Shown here: positions 12,101 to 27,100 of the stretch, piece by piece
Position numbering within the stretch: the first letter of the stretch is position 1
Layout of the letters: each line of letters begins with the position of its first letter
Assembly: GCA_903813345.2 (NCBI GenBank)
Contig: CAIIXF020000002.1
Location: forward strand, 20,660,455 to 20,724,454
DNA length: 64,000 nucleotides
Reading direction: 5' to 3'
Source of the DNA: Owenia fusiformis
Lineage: Eukaryota > Annelida > Polychaeta > Sabellida > Oweniidae
The notes under the pieces: generated by a model
The model's input: the letters and a program-made list of their open reading frames with translations, nothing else
Database searches by the model: none
Told to the model about the DNA's origin: nothing
Position numbers and translations under genes: made by a program

Positions 12101-15100
12101 AAAAATATCATGATTGTCCGAAGCAGGTGTAACATCATAACATCAAGTCTCAGTTTGGAAAACGAAGTTCATCAGTCGACTATGCTAATAATTTTTTTAT
12201 GAAAATATAGAAATAACACCTAAATTAATTATTATGGATATTCAAAAGAGGACATTTAAATCTACAATATATAAAAATATCAAAATTGTCCAAAGCTGTC
12301 ATAACGTGCAGTAGACCGATGAACTTCGTTCCCCAAACTTAGACTAGTCTTTTCATGACAGCTACTTTTGGGCTATTAAAGTTGCATATTTATTTAGAGT
12401 CTTGTATAGGGTGTAGTGAATGCTTCCATCCAATGGGTTTCAGAGTATGTGACATTATACCAATATTGCTAGCTTTAGGATAAGCCACCAGAGAGCTTGA
12501 ATGAGATGAAAGTGTCATTTTGGATTAATTGAATCGTTTACTTGATAACGTGCTGCATCACTGTGGAATTTGCAACTCATTGATAAACTCTCCATGGATA
12601 AAATTGCATGATTGTCATAGTAATGTGAAAAAGAGGGGGGGGGGTATATCAGAATTCATATTTTATGATTTAAATCAGTGTTCTCCACAGGATTTTTCTC
12701 AAGTGGGTGCAAAATTGTCATTTTTTTGTGATTTTTCTCATTTTCAAGTGGATTCAAATGGAATTTCAGGTGGGTGCAAACCTCTATTTAAAATCTCAGA
12801 TGGGTACTGTCCCACTTGCTTTAATGGTGGGGAGATCAATGATAATGTAAGAAAGAGGGGGGATACATCGGAAATTCAGAATTCACAAAGATCTGAGTGA
12901 CAGAAAAGATGAACCTCTGCCCTCTGGTTCATCTTTACATGAAGATAAGTTCATCTATGAATTCTGGGTATTTCCTCCACTGCTATTTGAGTTGAAAATT
13001 ATAGAATCAACAAGGGATAGATTGATTGGTCTATGCAGTCAAGATTCTAAATTATATAGAATTGCGGGACATTTCCTGGCTTCGTTATTGAAATTGTGTT
13101 CAGAGTCATTTTTTTTAGTGTAAAAACTCACAGCTGCTTCACTGCCCGTGGCAATCACTGTCACTATTGGCAATAAACTTGGAAAAACTGGTTGCATATT
13201 TGGGAATAGACTCAGTGATCTCTCCAGCATTAAAGCAAGTGGGAGCAGCACCCACCTGAAAATCCATTTGCACCCACTTGAAAATGAGAAAAATCATGAA
13301 AAATGGACATATCTTGACCATTTTTGGTCTGAATTGGGAAAATGAGAATTTTGCACCCACCTGAGAAAAAATCCTGGGGAGACCATTGAGGCTGAATGCC
13401 CATTTGTTTAATTGTGGCAATCATATTTTTAACCATAGTCCTGAAGTGTTTTGAAGTGTTATTTCGTGGTTTGATGTCATTGCCAAAAGAAATCCTGTAT
13501 TTTTTTTCTATTCAGTCACAGTGACTCTTTTGAGGCTCCATCAAAATTGAATGTTTATCTGAGATCTCAGGCGACATTAAGTGTTATAAATTTCCCTCAA
13601 GTCCTATCTAGTATAGGAATATCTTCATTTGGAGTTAATTCAAATGGGATAGAATATACCAATTTTCACTTCCTATATTCCAAGTAGAAATGTACCTGCC
13701 AGAGAGCACATTGACCATGCAGGATGTGAATAAGTATTTACAGTGACATGGCTGATTATTTTGGGAGAAAATAGTCTGCAGTAAAACCTGTCTAAATGGA
13801 ATGCTGCCGAGATCAGCTGAATGCAAAATAAGATATTTCTTGAAGAGAAGTTTTCCCACCAGTATTTGAATAAAAAGAACTCAGAATGGATGTTCATATT
13901 ATAGAGAGATTTTCAGGCTGGTAGCCAGGATTTGCCAATGGGGGTTCACTTTTTATTAAAAAATTCCAGGGGGGTTCACTTAGGACAACTTTGGCGAAAA
14001 AAGGGTCATAACCACTTGAAAAGTGCTCAGAATGGTGAAAAACTGCATGATTTTGAAAGAATTTTTGCACGGGGGGGGGAGGGTTCACCTGATTCTTGTA
14101 ACATGAGAATCAATGGGATATCTCAAATATGGAATCCGAAGTGTTCAACTTGTGAGATGTTCTCCACAAAAACAGCTGTTCATATGCTACAGTTGTTCTG
14201 TATATACATTAAAGGAGTGATTGAAAATCATGATCTCAGTGCTCGCTGACTGGTAGAGTTCAAAACATTTTTTTGATTTGGTTCATTTCAACTTCCTTTG
14301 TGTAAAATTTTAATGAAAACTGACTGTTAATTTCTGAACTTGAAAATGAGATAAATGAACAATAAACTTCATTCTCTCTCGTTTGTAATATCTATAAGAT
14401 GAAGTGCTCTGAAATGGAGTGAAACCTGTATATAGTGAATGCCTATAGAACCACAAAAAGTGTTCACTGAAGATAGGTGTTTGCTACAGAGAGGGGATTT
14501 TATTCAATGTCAATGTATAATGTGTCTTAAGTGGTGATCCCTAAACGCAGTGTTCACTAGAGAGAGGTGTTCAATAAAACAGGTTTCACTATTCACATGT
14601 TAAGGATAGTGAGCTCTAAATAGTTTTTTGAGAGAGAGCACTGTGAGCATATATCATGTCATAAATAGTGGTAGACACGACTCCTGCTTCCTGTGATAAG
14701 ATTGTTGTACGTATCTTGCAATTAAACTTTCAATGCTACCATTTTTTGTCTAACATTTGTGGAAGATGAAGTTAATTCGGTTAAGGGAGGGGTAAATGGG
14801 AATTTTATCATTCAAGTGAAAGGCAAATCAACATTTTCAAATTTTGAAGTTAATTGGGTTAAGGGAGGGGTAAATGGCAATTTTATCATTCAAGTGAAAG
14901 GCAAATCAACATTTTCAAATTTTTTGATATGAAGGATAATGATATTAACTTCATTTTTTCTACAACTGTCAATTTTTGTACATTCTGATACTCAGTAGCA
15001 TCGTCCAGAAAGACAGAGATGGAGAAGATGTTGCTTACTATTATGACATTAGAACATCATTCTTAATTATAATTGTATTTATTTTTCTATTTTTCAGTCT

Positions 15101-18100
15101 AGTGATGCAACATGTCAACAATTGGCTGAGTGAGAACCCTGTCGTATCCGTAGTACAATGTCAAAGTCTCGTATGGCCTAGCACACTTAATAAACAATTT
15201 TTCACAGACCAGGCCATACACATCAAAAGTCGGAAAAATGGCAGCAAGACTAAATGCACCAGAGGTCTAAGGTATGTAGCTTTGACCATTAAGAGTTACC
15301 CTACCCCTTGTCCCCTTCTCACCCCCCCCCCCTTATTTTCATCTTCAGGTTGAATGCATCTTACATCATTTGCCTATTATGTCACCACCAGAAGTGGTGA
15401 CCTATTGTTATAGTCTCCAACTTTTCTGTGGATGGTGTTCGGTGGTTAGTGTTTGTGTTCGGCATTTGGATGTCGGTGTTTGTAAAAAATGGCAGGTGGT
15501 GACATTTTGCATGTTAAAGCCTTGTTTTTCATATAGTAATACTTATGTCTTTCTTTTGGTCAAGATTGTTGAATGATTGAGACAATCAAGTACCGTATTA
15601 TCTCTAATAAAGGCACACACTCCAATAAACGCACGTCCGACTTTTCCAAGAAAGACTGGCAACTTGAAAAACAAAAATCAAGAAAAAATATAATTTATTC
15701 GAGCGGGCGATAATAGGGTAATATTGATTTTTAAATTTTAAGTGATTAAGAGGCACTATTTGTAAAAAGGGGGCAGGAGGTGGCACAGGTCAAATTTTAT
15801 ATTTCCCATTTTTTTCGCTATTTTTGGATTTTTCAACTTTTTCAAGATTTTAAGTTGCAAACATGATATTGTTTAGATGTAGCAATGATTATCATATTAT
15901 ATCTAAATTTGCCACATATGATATATGGAGAATAAGGATGAAATTACTGGCACAATATACCCTATTGGCCAAAATGGAAGGATGTTAGGTCAATATAATT
16001 GTCTTAATAAAGTTCCCATACCCCATTTTTCATTGCACAAATTTCCCACAAAATAACATTTTTATAACAAATAATGCGTTTTATCAAGCATGATTATTAT
16101 TCAACCTTCAAATGGAATATAATCCTGTAATGCTAAATATCTAAGTATAAACATCAAATTAGGGAAATTACTAAAAACCTTAAAGAAGCCCAGAAAGAAA
16201 GCAATCTCTAAGTGTAAACATTATATTGGAAACTATATTCAATAGCACAATTTCAAAGAGAGCCAATATTCTAATTTTGCACCATATAATGCAAGAAGAA
16301 TGGTAAATACAAAGCATTATAACATACCTGATGATGTATAGTGCAAAGTGTACACAAGACAGCGGGCCAATATAAGTTTTGAAAAGCCCGCGCCCGCTAA
16401 CTTTTTGATTGGTCAAGGCGCTGATGTCATAACCAATCAATCGAAGATAAAACTGCGCGAGCAATTTTTCTTAACTCATTTCAATCATTTTCAAACCATT
16501 TGTTTGTCAATTCTATAAGAAAACTGTACTCTCTGACCAGTCTACATCATCATATGTATGTTATAAATCGTTTATGTCACTATCGTGGCACATATGCCCT
16601 CGGTTCTCAGAGATCAATGTCCCTCCCAAGGTCGGGCCATATATCACTGAGAACTCGGGCATATATGCCACGATAGTGACATAACCTCTAAATCCAACAT
16701 CATTTTAGAGCTGTCAAGTGTCCCGCAAATGGCAGGATTATTCCGCGAATTTGATCAAAATTAGGCTAATTCGCGTGTCCCGCAATGTCCCACAAAGTCC
16801 CGCAATGTCGGCTTTGACCTCCTAATAAAGTATTACAAAAGTTGTACGCATTACGCTGAATTTGGTTAACACTAATTTATTATTAAAACCTGTATGCGTT
16901 ACTTACTGTTCCTCAGTGCTTTCATTTTTCCTGAAGTTAATGTTTAAATGTAAACGACATGTGAAGATATAACGGAAACTACGTAATAATATTCCTATGC
17001 ATATTCTGTGAGATTGTGTTGAAGTTTATTTAACACCGTGTTTAAGTTAAGTGCATTATATTTGATTAATCATCAGTATCTGAAAGTTCGTTTGAGTACT
17101 TTTACTTTAAGTCCCAATCGCGCAAATCCCTTGAATGTCCCCTGACATCCCGCCAATTTAGTGTACTTTGTCTAAAAAATCTGTCCCTCGATGAAGTCTT
17201 TGGTGGTTACCCTGTTAACTGTCCCGTAATTAGAGTGTTTGTTTATCTTTCAAGTGAAGTCCCCATGATGATAAAAATATCAATTGAACAATTTGAGAAA
17301 TTGTAAATAGGGACCCCACGTCAACAGTTTTTTCAAAATGTTGAACTTATTTGCTCAAAAGAGGATCTTCTTTTTCTTATTTTTATTGCATGAAAACATT
17401 ATTCAACAAGGGGTCTAAAACATCTTCAAAAGTAGAATGGTATTGAAAGTCTAGTTTTGAAGATATCAATCTTTGATGACCAAAATCATGCTAAAAACAA
17501 TGGATAGCATGATTTTTCCCTAATATAAGGGAAAATAACATGGGAAATGTGGTTTTTAACTTTATCGCATTTCAATACCCATGCCCTTTTCAGAAGTTAT
17601 TAATATAGTGGAGAAGAAACTTTTGATACGTTTAAATTGAGAAAAACAGATCCTCTTTTTAGAAAATAAGCCTTACATTTTTAAAAAAAGTGACAAACTG
17701 GGGTCCTAATTACTAATTACTATCATGGGGACTTCGTTTTAAAGAAAACATATTATTTTAATAAAACCATTGTATTTAAACCCAGAAAATACTCATGGTG
17801 AAAGATATGACTGCCTAAAATCACTTGGCATACTGCACATGGACCTTCGATCAAAATTTGCAATCACGCAAATCCCATAAATGTCCCGCGAAATTTGACG
17901 AATTCAGGTGGATGTCCCGCAAATCCCAGGAATTTTGGGCACTGGGTCTAAAAAATCTGTCCCCCGAGAAAGTCTTTGGGGGTTGACGCAGTACTGACAG
18001 TAATGACATTTAATGTTTGATGAAAACCCTCTTTAATAAATCCATATGGAAATACAATTTTGAGTAAATAATGACCAGAATGGAAATAACCAATATTATA

Positions 18101-21100
18101 CCATATTTAAATGGGTTGTAGAATTGATACCTTCTTGGATCTTCTTTCAACGGAAAATACTGAAGATTTTAACATTTTATTGGCACTAAAGACTGACAAA
18201 GCTGGTCCTGATTCACAGCTAGCCACTCCACGGAGTAGTAAATTCCACCAAACAAAACATGTTTTGATAAATAGCCCCCATCTTGAAAAAAATTGCTTGA
18301 ACAGAACTCCTCTTTCCCTAGGAATCAGCTTTGAGTCAAATCAGTCCGCTGGTATTTGAAGATTATGTTTTTCTGAAAATGGCAGCCATTTTGAAATTCA
18401 ATGGCCTCTTGAAAAATGTCTTCTGGAGCAGTGCTCCGTTGTCTGAAAATGACAGCCATTTTGAAATTCAATGGCCTCTTGAAAAATGTCTTCTCGAGCA
18501 GTGCTCCATTGTCTCTAGGTATCAACATATCGCGCATACAATTTTAACCAAACCAACTGGTATTTGGGTTACAAACGATAACATTATTTTACAAAGAATG
18601 GTGCCATCTTGCAATTTAGCTAAAATCTTGAAAATGTTTTTGTTATGAATAATGGCAGCCATTTTGAAATTTATCGACCCGCTTGAAAATCTCTTCTTTA
18701 TCATAGCTCCTTTGTCCCTAGGTATCAACATATACACTTTGGACTAAATCCATCAACTGAGTGGCCATTTTGAAAATTCCTTCTAAGCTAAATTGTCCTA
18801 TGCTCGAAAGGCATAAGCCTGTAAAATTTGAATCAAATTTGTCAACCAGTATTTGAGTTATCGCCCAAACACATGGACAGTGGGACAGGAAGATGAATGA
18901 ACGTTCTGACAGTTTTCCTGTATCCTCGTTTTGATGAGATAATAAAATGCTTAAACAAGAAGCCATCTCACTAGTTTATGTACTTTTGAGACTTTTTAAT
19001 AAGATAAAATTAAGCGTGACAGTTGTACGCACAGGGTAAGGTACATCACGAGGATGATGCAATTTGAGCAAACTGATGTTTTCATCGTTTCAGAAAGATT
19101 TGGTCTAGTTTCTAGATATTTTAGATTTGAATGTCTGTAACAACATCCAGTGAACAGACAGTGAACTTGACCGTGAATTTCATAATTAAACCTAAATAAA
19201 TTCCAAATGTAGTATAGGGTATAACGCACGGGTACATTTACCCGAGATACTGTTTAGCGCAAATTCACATTCTTTGTGTTGTACCTTACCGTTACGGTAC
19301 CTGTATGTCATACCATATACTACATTGGGAGTTTGTGTAGGTTTAATAATTATGAAATTCACCTGTCAACTGCAGGAGCTCCGCATAGATCTATCTTATG
19401 ACCCATTTTGTTCTTTTTATACAGGGTGACACAAAACATGTCACTCACTAATTTTGGAATAACTTTTTCAACAATTAATGAATCTTCATATATGTTAGGT
19501 GTAGACAGAGTATTCCATTATACAAAGTTTTGATCCACTTAATAAAACTAGTACCAAAATTGAAGTCAATTTCCAAACAATCAAAACATTTTGAAAAATC
19601 TGCAAAAATAATAGCAGAATCTAATGTTTTTCTATATTTATTAGTATAATTGATTACGTCATTTATTAGCCTTATATTATATCCAATAAATCTTCCTTTA
19701 ATATAGCCCTGTTGATCTTGATTTATAATAAGTGGTAATATTTTATGAAGTCTCTGAGCTAAAATGTGGGCACATAATTTGTAGTCTACATTAAGCTCCA
19801 GTTACTTAATATTTGGTTATCATTTTTCTTATGTAACAACTTTATAATGCCTAATCTCTGAGAGAAAATTAATTGTCCCTTACTGTAACCATAATTTAAA
19901 ACATCAGTTACCATTTTACCAATTAATGGCCAAAATGTTTGATAGAATTCAACAGTTAATCCATCTTGCCCTGGAGTTTTATTAAGCTTCATGCTAAAAA
20001 TAGAATTTTTTGCTTCCTCATAAGTAAGGTCTCCTTCACAGAGATCTGTTTCCTCTTTAGTTAATGCTCGTTTAATATTAGTATTATCTAAATAATTTTT
20101 GATTTTATCCTTTTGTACATTTTTTGAAGTATAAAGGGTTTTATAGAAATTCTCCTGCATTTGTAATATTTCATTCTGATTACTAACTACAGTTCCATCA
20201 GGGCGTTTTAAATTATATATTGTTTGACTCTTCTGTTGGTGTTTTTCAAGGCCAAGAAAAAAATTTGTATTACGTTCACCTTCCTCTATCCACTGTACAC
20301 GTGATAGTATTTGGGCAGCTTTTGCTTCATACTCAAGTAAAGTATTATAACGAAGTTGATATATATCATTATCATTACAATTACTAATCTTACTAAATAA
20401 AAAATTTTCAGTTTTTTACGTGTTTTTGCTTTATGCTTAGCATACTTGATAGATTCCTCCCTTATTTTTACTTTAAATAACTCCCATTGATCTCCACAGT
20501 CAAGAGAAACATCTGGCTGAGAAAATATATTAGTTATCAAGAATTTGAAATTATTGTCTTTATTGACTATTGTTTAGTTTCCAAATACCAACGCCCTTAG
20601 CAAGGCAAGATGACAGTTTTAAGCATATTGCCTGGTGGTCACTTTTATAGCTAGGTCTGATATCACATAACTTTACTTGTGACATAAAAGAAGCTTATTT
20701 AGAAGTCTATTTGCAAGTCTGCATGGTGGTATTCGTCGACAAGTGCATACATTTTAAGAAAATAGGTATGGCGAAGAAGACATTAGGCCAAACGTTGCAC
20801 TAATAGCTCGGGAAAGGTAAAATGATTCTCAAATTTCTTCTATGTTCTTTATTGAACCTTTAAGTCAATGATGCACAGCCCCATGTAAGTCAATACAACC
20901 TATCTCAGCCAATGTGTGCCAAAGCACTTTAATACTTTTCTAAGAATTTTATGACATTCTATTCTTCATGCTACACTAAGAATGATTCATTTTGACCATA
21001 GGGGTATTTGCCAAAAACGCACCTCTTCCTTTAAGTAAATTGTATTTTTGAACATTTTTGATGATTTCACCGAGAGCATACCAGGACTGAAAACATGATA

Positions 21101-24100
21101 ATTCTAAATAATTTTTCCATTGAACACTTTATCTATACAAAAAGTCCATAGATTCCTTAATTATTCAGAAAGTTATTCCAAAATTAGTTGGTGGTATTTT
21201 TTGTGTTATCCTGTACATTAATGACATTGCCGATGAAGAGAGGAGGGAAACCCGAGGAGGGAAAGAGGAGGGAAACCCCCGGAGCTTTAGCAATAACAGA
21301 CATATTATGTCTCTTGTGTACCACCTTTGTTTGCGCAAATTCTCACCAGTTGATGTTTTAATCAATGTAAGCATATTCCTTACATCTTTCTTCACCATGA
21401 TGTGAAATAACAAGCTATGATATTGGTTAACACGCCAGAAATTATATTGTTTTATTGTTTATTGTTCCATTCAAATTATTTGCAAAACATATTATTACAA
21501 TTTGACGCAGAGCGTATATTGTGTGCTAAAAGGAATATGTATAAGTAAGATAATTAATTGGTGAAGTATATATTGGTGCTATATATATATAGTAGCCCAG
21601 ACAGAATTGTTCAATGGTCACTTTTTCTTTAATAACTTTTTTAATTTTCAGTATTGTCAAAATCTGATCACATATTTGAAAACTAGAGTAAAATTCTGAC
21701 ATACAAAAAAATATTTAAGGAACATCTCTTAATTTATTGATACTATAGGGGTTCATAGTATTATTGACGCAAATATATAATTCATTATTTTGCCTCGTAT
21801 TTGTTAATAGTAGCCCGGACAATTCTGTCCGGGCTACTATATATATAAAACGGTCAGAAAGATGGGAAATGAACTGCATACCAAGTATATCATGTACAGT
21901 TTGCGCCAAGAGTTTGCGGATGTTTTCCAAACATCAATTGTGTTGTATTGCTATGTAATACTCATAGCCTCTTTCTGTTTCACCTTAGGGCTGAGAAGGT
22001 TTGAGATGTCATGGTTTATCATGATGGATATAATACGCAATAACTAAAAATAGAGGTTTCTTGTAAATTGAAACTCTGACTTGAAATGATAAAATGTGCC
22101 GACTCAGCACTTTTGAGCCTGATTCAGAACCTGTCACATATCAATTTTTCATGTCTAGAGGTTTTTTGGTCAATTCCAGACTGGCTTAATATAGTCAATC
22201 AAATACATTTCATGTCTTAATACTCCATACATGATATAACTCTAATCTTAAGTGCTACTTGACTTAAATTGCCAATTACGTTGAAAATTTATATTTTGGA
22301 AAATGGGGTAGGGGTAGCTTAGTATTAGCCAATATAACATTCTATAACATAGAAGCATTGTAACTACTTCATCCATCAATTCAATGATTATAATCCATTT
22401 GAAGTTTAAATTAATAATCCTGCTTGATAACACACATTTTTTTATAAAAAATATAATTGAAAGCCCATGATTTGAACAATGAAGAATGGGGTATGGGCAC
22501 TTTATTAAGACAATTATATTGACCTAACATCCTTCCATTTTGGCCAATAGGGTTTATTGTGCCAGAAATGTCATCCTTATTCTCCATATATCATATGTGG
22601 CAGATTTAGATATAAGATGATAATCATTGCTACATCTAAACAATATCATGTTTGCAACTTAAAATCATGAAAAAGTTGAAAAATACTCCAAAATAGCGAA
22701 AAAAATGGGAAAAGTTAAAAGCACGTAAAATCTTGAATTCTCAAAATCCCAGTTATTTTATTGCAGATTATGAAGGCCCTAATGCTCCTCTTTCCAACAG
22801 TAATACTCACTGTACATGGGACATCTGGCTTTTCTGGCAAATTGGATCCAAAGATGGTTGCCATTTCGTCTCTATATTGACCCTCATGTTTACAACTAAA
22901 ATCACGAAAACCTTGAAGAAATGGCCGAAAACATCGAAAAAAAAGTTAAAAGTAAAATGCTTGTAAAATCTTGAAAACCCCAAATCCCAGTTATTTTATT
23001 GCAGATTATGAAAGCTCTAATGCTCCTCTTTCCAACAGTAATACCCACTCTACATGGGACATCTGGCTTATTAAACAAACTGGGTCCAAAGATGGCTGCC
23101 ATTTCGTCTCTTAATTGACCCATGTTCCAGAAAAGGCTCCGTAACCATGGCAACCAATGTGACGTCATAATAAACAATACATATGAACTCTTCAACATGT
23201 CCCATATACAAATCAAATGGTTATTAACTGGTTTTGGATTATCTTCTTGGCATATCATAAGCTGGAAATATATCTTTTTTCACTGATTTTGGTGCATTTT
23301 CTAGGTTGTAAAAAGACAACAAACATGGGTTGCTTAGCAACGGTGTCACACACTAACCAATCATCTGTGAGAAAAATGAATAACATATTTTGGCTTCCCA
23401 ATGGTCATACTTTCATATAAGAATAAAATTTTTGAAATATAAAATTTGACATGTGCCACCCTCCAATGGTGTCCTGCCCCCTTTTTACAAATAGTGCCTC
23501 TTAATCACTTACCGCTATTAATATAGCCGTTTGTGAGTATAATGCTGTTACAGACGTGTCTAAGGAACCTTATGAGCTATAACTACGTTCATGATAACCT
23601 GATGAGTTAAAAGCTACAATGAACGTTAATTCGGGCCCGTCGCCATTACTCAAACTCCCAGTGCATCATGGGAGTTCCGATTTATAAATATTCTTCTGCC
23701 CTTTCCCACAAACAAATATTCAATCCTTTATAAATCTTAAGTAGCATTATATGGATATAAAACATATTTTCACCAACTATGAGGACCATTCAGATACAAG
23801 AAGCCTTTAGATTTTGACTCAGGTATCGGTGTCAATTTCCAAAATGGCGCTTGTCGGAGCAATTGGAGTGGATGTTTATCATCAATATTGATGCGTATTC
23901 AGGTATTATAATGCCAATTAACCCACGGAAACACATTCAGCAGATTGATAAATGCATGAGGAAAACATTGAGGTATGATAATATGTTATCTAGTTGGAGT
24001 GAGTCTAGTTTTAAAGAGGAAAATCATGAAACACCCTATTATCGCCCAATTTTTTTTTCACAAATCCCCGGGGATTTTGTCATTTGAGACATCTCCTCCA

Positions 24101-27100
24101 GGAAAATTTGGTAGACACACTGTGCGTTTATTGGAGAGAATATGGTACATATATTTAAATTGTGATGAAACAGTATCAATTTCCCGATTGAACTCTTACT
24201 TTATACCTCATGTAACAAAATATTGAATACTAGTTACAACCATGTGAAAGAATGTCCATTGATTAGTTGATGCTTTGAACAATACAACTACCCCAACAAT
24301 AGAATGTCTATTCGGTCATTCATATTCTTCATTATTTCTCTGGAAAATCAAATGAAATGTCTGATTTCAGATAGGCCTATTTTGTAAAGTGTCCATGGGA
24401 TGCTTGTATATTTTATTCACCATAGATTTTACTTTTTTCTGCTCAAGTTATGCAATTTAGAATGTGAAACCTGTGTTATTTTATTTAGGGGTTCTATTCA
24501 CATATCAATAAACAGTAATATTAAAAATGAACTTTGTGTTGTTATTGCATCAATATATATGGTTGCACCGTGAGTATGTTGATAGCTGGATGTTGCACAG
24601 GAGGCTCTAGAATCCCATCATTAATCAAAGCAAATGATTGATTTTCTTCGTCTGATTGGTTCTAATGCAATATTTGGCCCATTGGAACCAGACTTCAATC
24701 TTACTTGTGTATGAAATTTCCTGGCTTCATCTTAAGTCTTGGAATGCTGTAATGAATAAGAGTGTAATAAAATGAAAAATCAATGAAAATGTATGTTAAG
24801 TTACATGGGATTTTTGGTTCAGAGAGAAAAACTCAGATTTCACATAGAAATCTGCTAAATGTAACAATTATCAGTGTAAGCTATACAAAATCTTGACTCG
24901 CTTTATTATACGCTAGAGTGGTTTAGACATTTTGGAGTAATTGCGAGACACAAAGAGGGTTTCTAACCCCGATTTAAATCATTTCCTGTATTAGCTATAT
25001 TACGTAAAGCAGAGTTTATCTTCTATGTTCCCATATATATCAGGCTGAACCAATCAGAAGCATTGGATCAACAGTTAATTGAACTAAGAATCATGGGATT
25101 CTCTGACCTCCTTTGTTAATTTCTAGACAGAAATCAATGAACATGGAATGTGCTGAATTCATAGGCAATGTTAGATACAATCTGGATCTGATCCCATAGA
25201 AGATCCAAATATTGATAGGCCCTTTTAACAAGCATTGTATTGGAGTACATATTTCCTCATTTTACACTCGACTTGACTGGTGGATATGAGGCACAATATG
25301 AATATGGAAGAAGACCCTTGCAGCCCTGTCCCACCCCTTATATTAGAGCCTCAAAAACAAATTGAATATTGATTTACCAATTTTTATTCGGAAAATCACT
25401 TTTGGCCTCAATTCTCAAAAATTCACTTATGATAAGTATATTCGATGGTTTGAAAGGTTAATAAGCGATTTGTTTTGAAAATACACCTAAATTTTTAAAA
25501 CAAGCCTTGATTTCAAAAGTGGGTCTTCTAGGTGCAAAAAATCTTGTTCTTCGAGATGGTTTTCATTTTAAACTTTTTATAGTATAACTCAAGTCAAACT
25601 CACCGAAAATAGGTAATTTTTCATTAATTGTGAAATTAGTAATGTCTAAGGATTGTTCAGTCCATTGTTAGAGCATCCTTCTTCAAAGGACTTCATTTAA
25701 ACTTAGATTCAGAAAAGGAGGAGGGAAGTTAGTGCAACAGATTTTGGACAGTCACATGTTTGATTTTGCCCATTTCCTGGGGATTTAAACAGGTGCATAT
25801 GTTAGGCGAATGCATTACCTCCAGGAAAATCACTTCTAGAGGTGATAAAATAATTTAGACTTTGAGACAGGGTAGATGCAAACAACCAACCCACAAGTTT
25901 TTTCTGAAACGTTTTCCTGATTTTCAACCCCTTCCATCCCTGCTTTTTTAATTTTTCTTGCATCAATATGTTGCGTTTTGACACACAGTTAATCCCTTAA
26001 AAGGAATAAATGATTCCTTTTAGATAAAGTGGAAAACAATATTTCCCATGTTATTTTCCCATAGGAAAAATCATTGCTTTCAGCTAAGTTTGGTCACCCA
26101 TAATGGGTATCTTTAAAACCCCTGAAGGAATCACTTATTCCTTTAACCTTCTGCACTCCGACTTATTTCAGCAAATATATCCCACGCATCTGACTTATTT
26201 TTCAAAAATGATATGCCTGGACTAAATAATTAATATCTCAATAACTACTGAATGAATCTGGATAAAATTTTCACAAAGGGAAGATACACTAGCGTGGCTC
26301 ATGAGAAAAATGTTGTCATGAATTTTTTTCGTACATAAATACGACTGGGCTTGAATATACCATGAATACTCCTCCAGAATCCGCCGTTTCGCCCCTCGGG
26401 AGATTCAACGTCTGGTCAGAATCCAAAACTGAATTTGCAGAGATCGAATGTTCTTCTTTTCAGTTCAGAAAATATTCTAGTTTCTATTTTCGATGACCAT
26501 TATCGGCTTCCAAGAGCCTAAAGAGCTCGAAATCGCAATCCATTTCCTCCACATTTTCGTTGTGATCGTATTTGGCCGTCATTTTATACGATTTGTTCAC
26601 TAAAAACGACCTAAACACTGTTTAAATTGTTGAATTGAGAAATATTTTTCGAAACATCGCCATTTCTAGGTCAACAGGAAGTCACCTACTAAGGACTGAA
26701 TAAATCGGGCAATCTAATTGGATCATAAGAACGGCGGGAAAAAGTAAAGTTTTCAAAAGTTAGATTTGTGTCGTCCGGATCCGCCGGTGGATTCTGGGGG
26801 TAGTTTTGAATGGGCGGACGCGGTCGCCGGTGGTCTGCTAAAGGTTAAAGTGGTTAACTATGTGTCAAAATGCAACATATTGATGCAAGAAAAATTAAAA
26901 AAGCAGGGATGGAAGGGGTCGAAAATTAGGAAAACATTTCAGAAAAAACATGTGGGTGGGTTGTTTGCATCTACCCTGTCTCAAAGTCGAAATTATTTTA
27001 TCATCTCTGGAAGTGATTTTCCTGGAGGTAATGCATTGGCCTAACATATGCAATTGTTTAAATCCTCAGAAAATGGCCAAAATCCAAAATATGACTGTCC

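Noticed and set aside
15370-15576. Cys-rich frame (VVTYC, GWC, VVTFC) as a small secreted protein
   Set aside because: The same frame recurs, broken, in two other copies of MITE family B in introns of SREBP and p62; it is repeat sequence.
19515-20690. Active retrotransposon
   Set aside because: Stops, frameshifts and missing catalytic and terminal regions show a dead fragment.
23851-24226. Two overlapping frames of 78 and 83 codons
   Set aside because: Overlapping frames in intronic DNA with no homology or splice logic; chance is the simpler reading.
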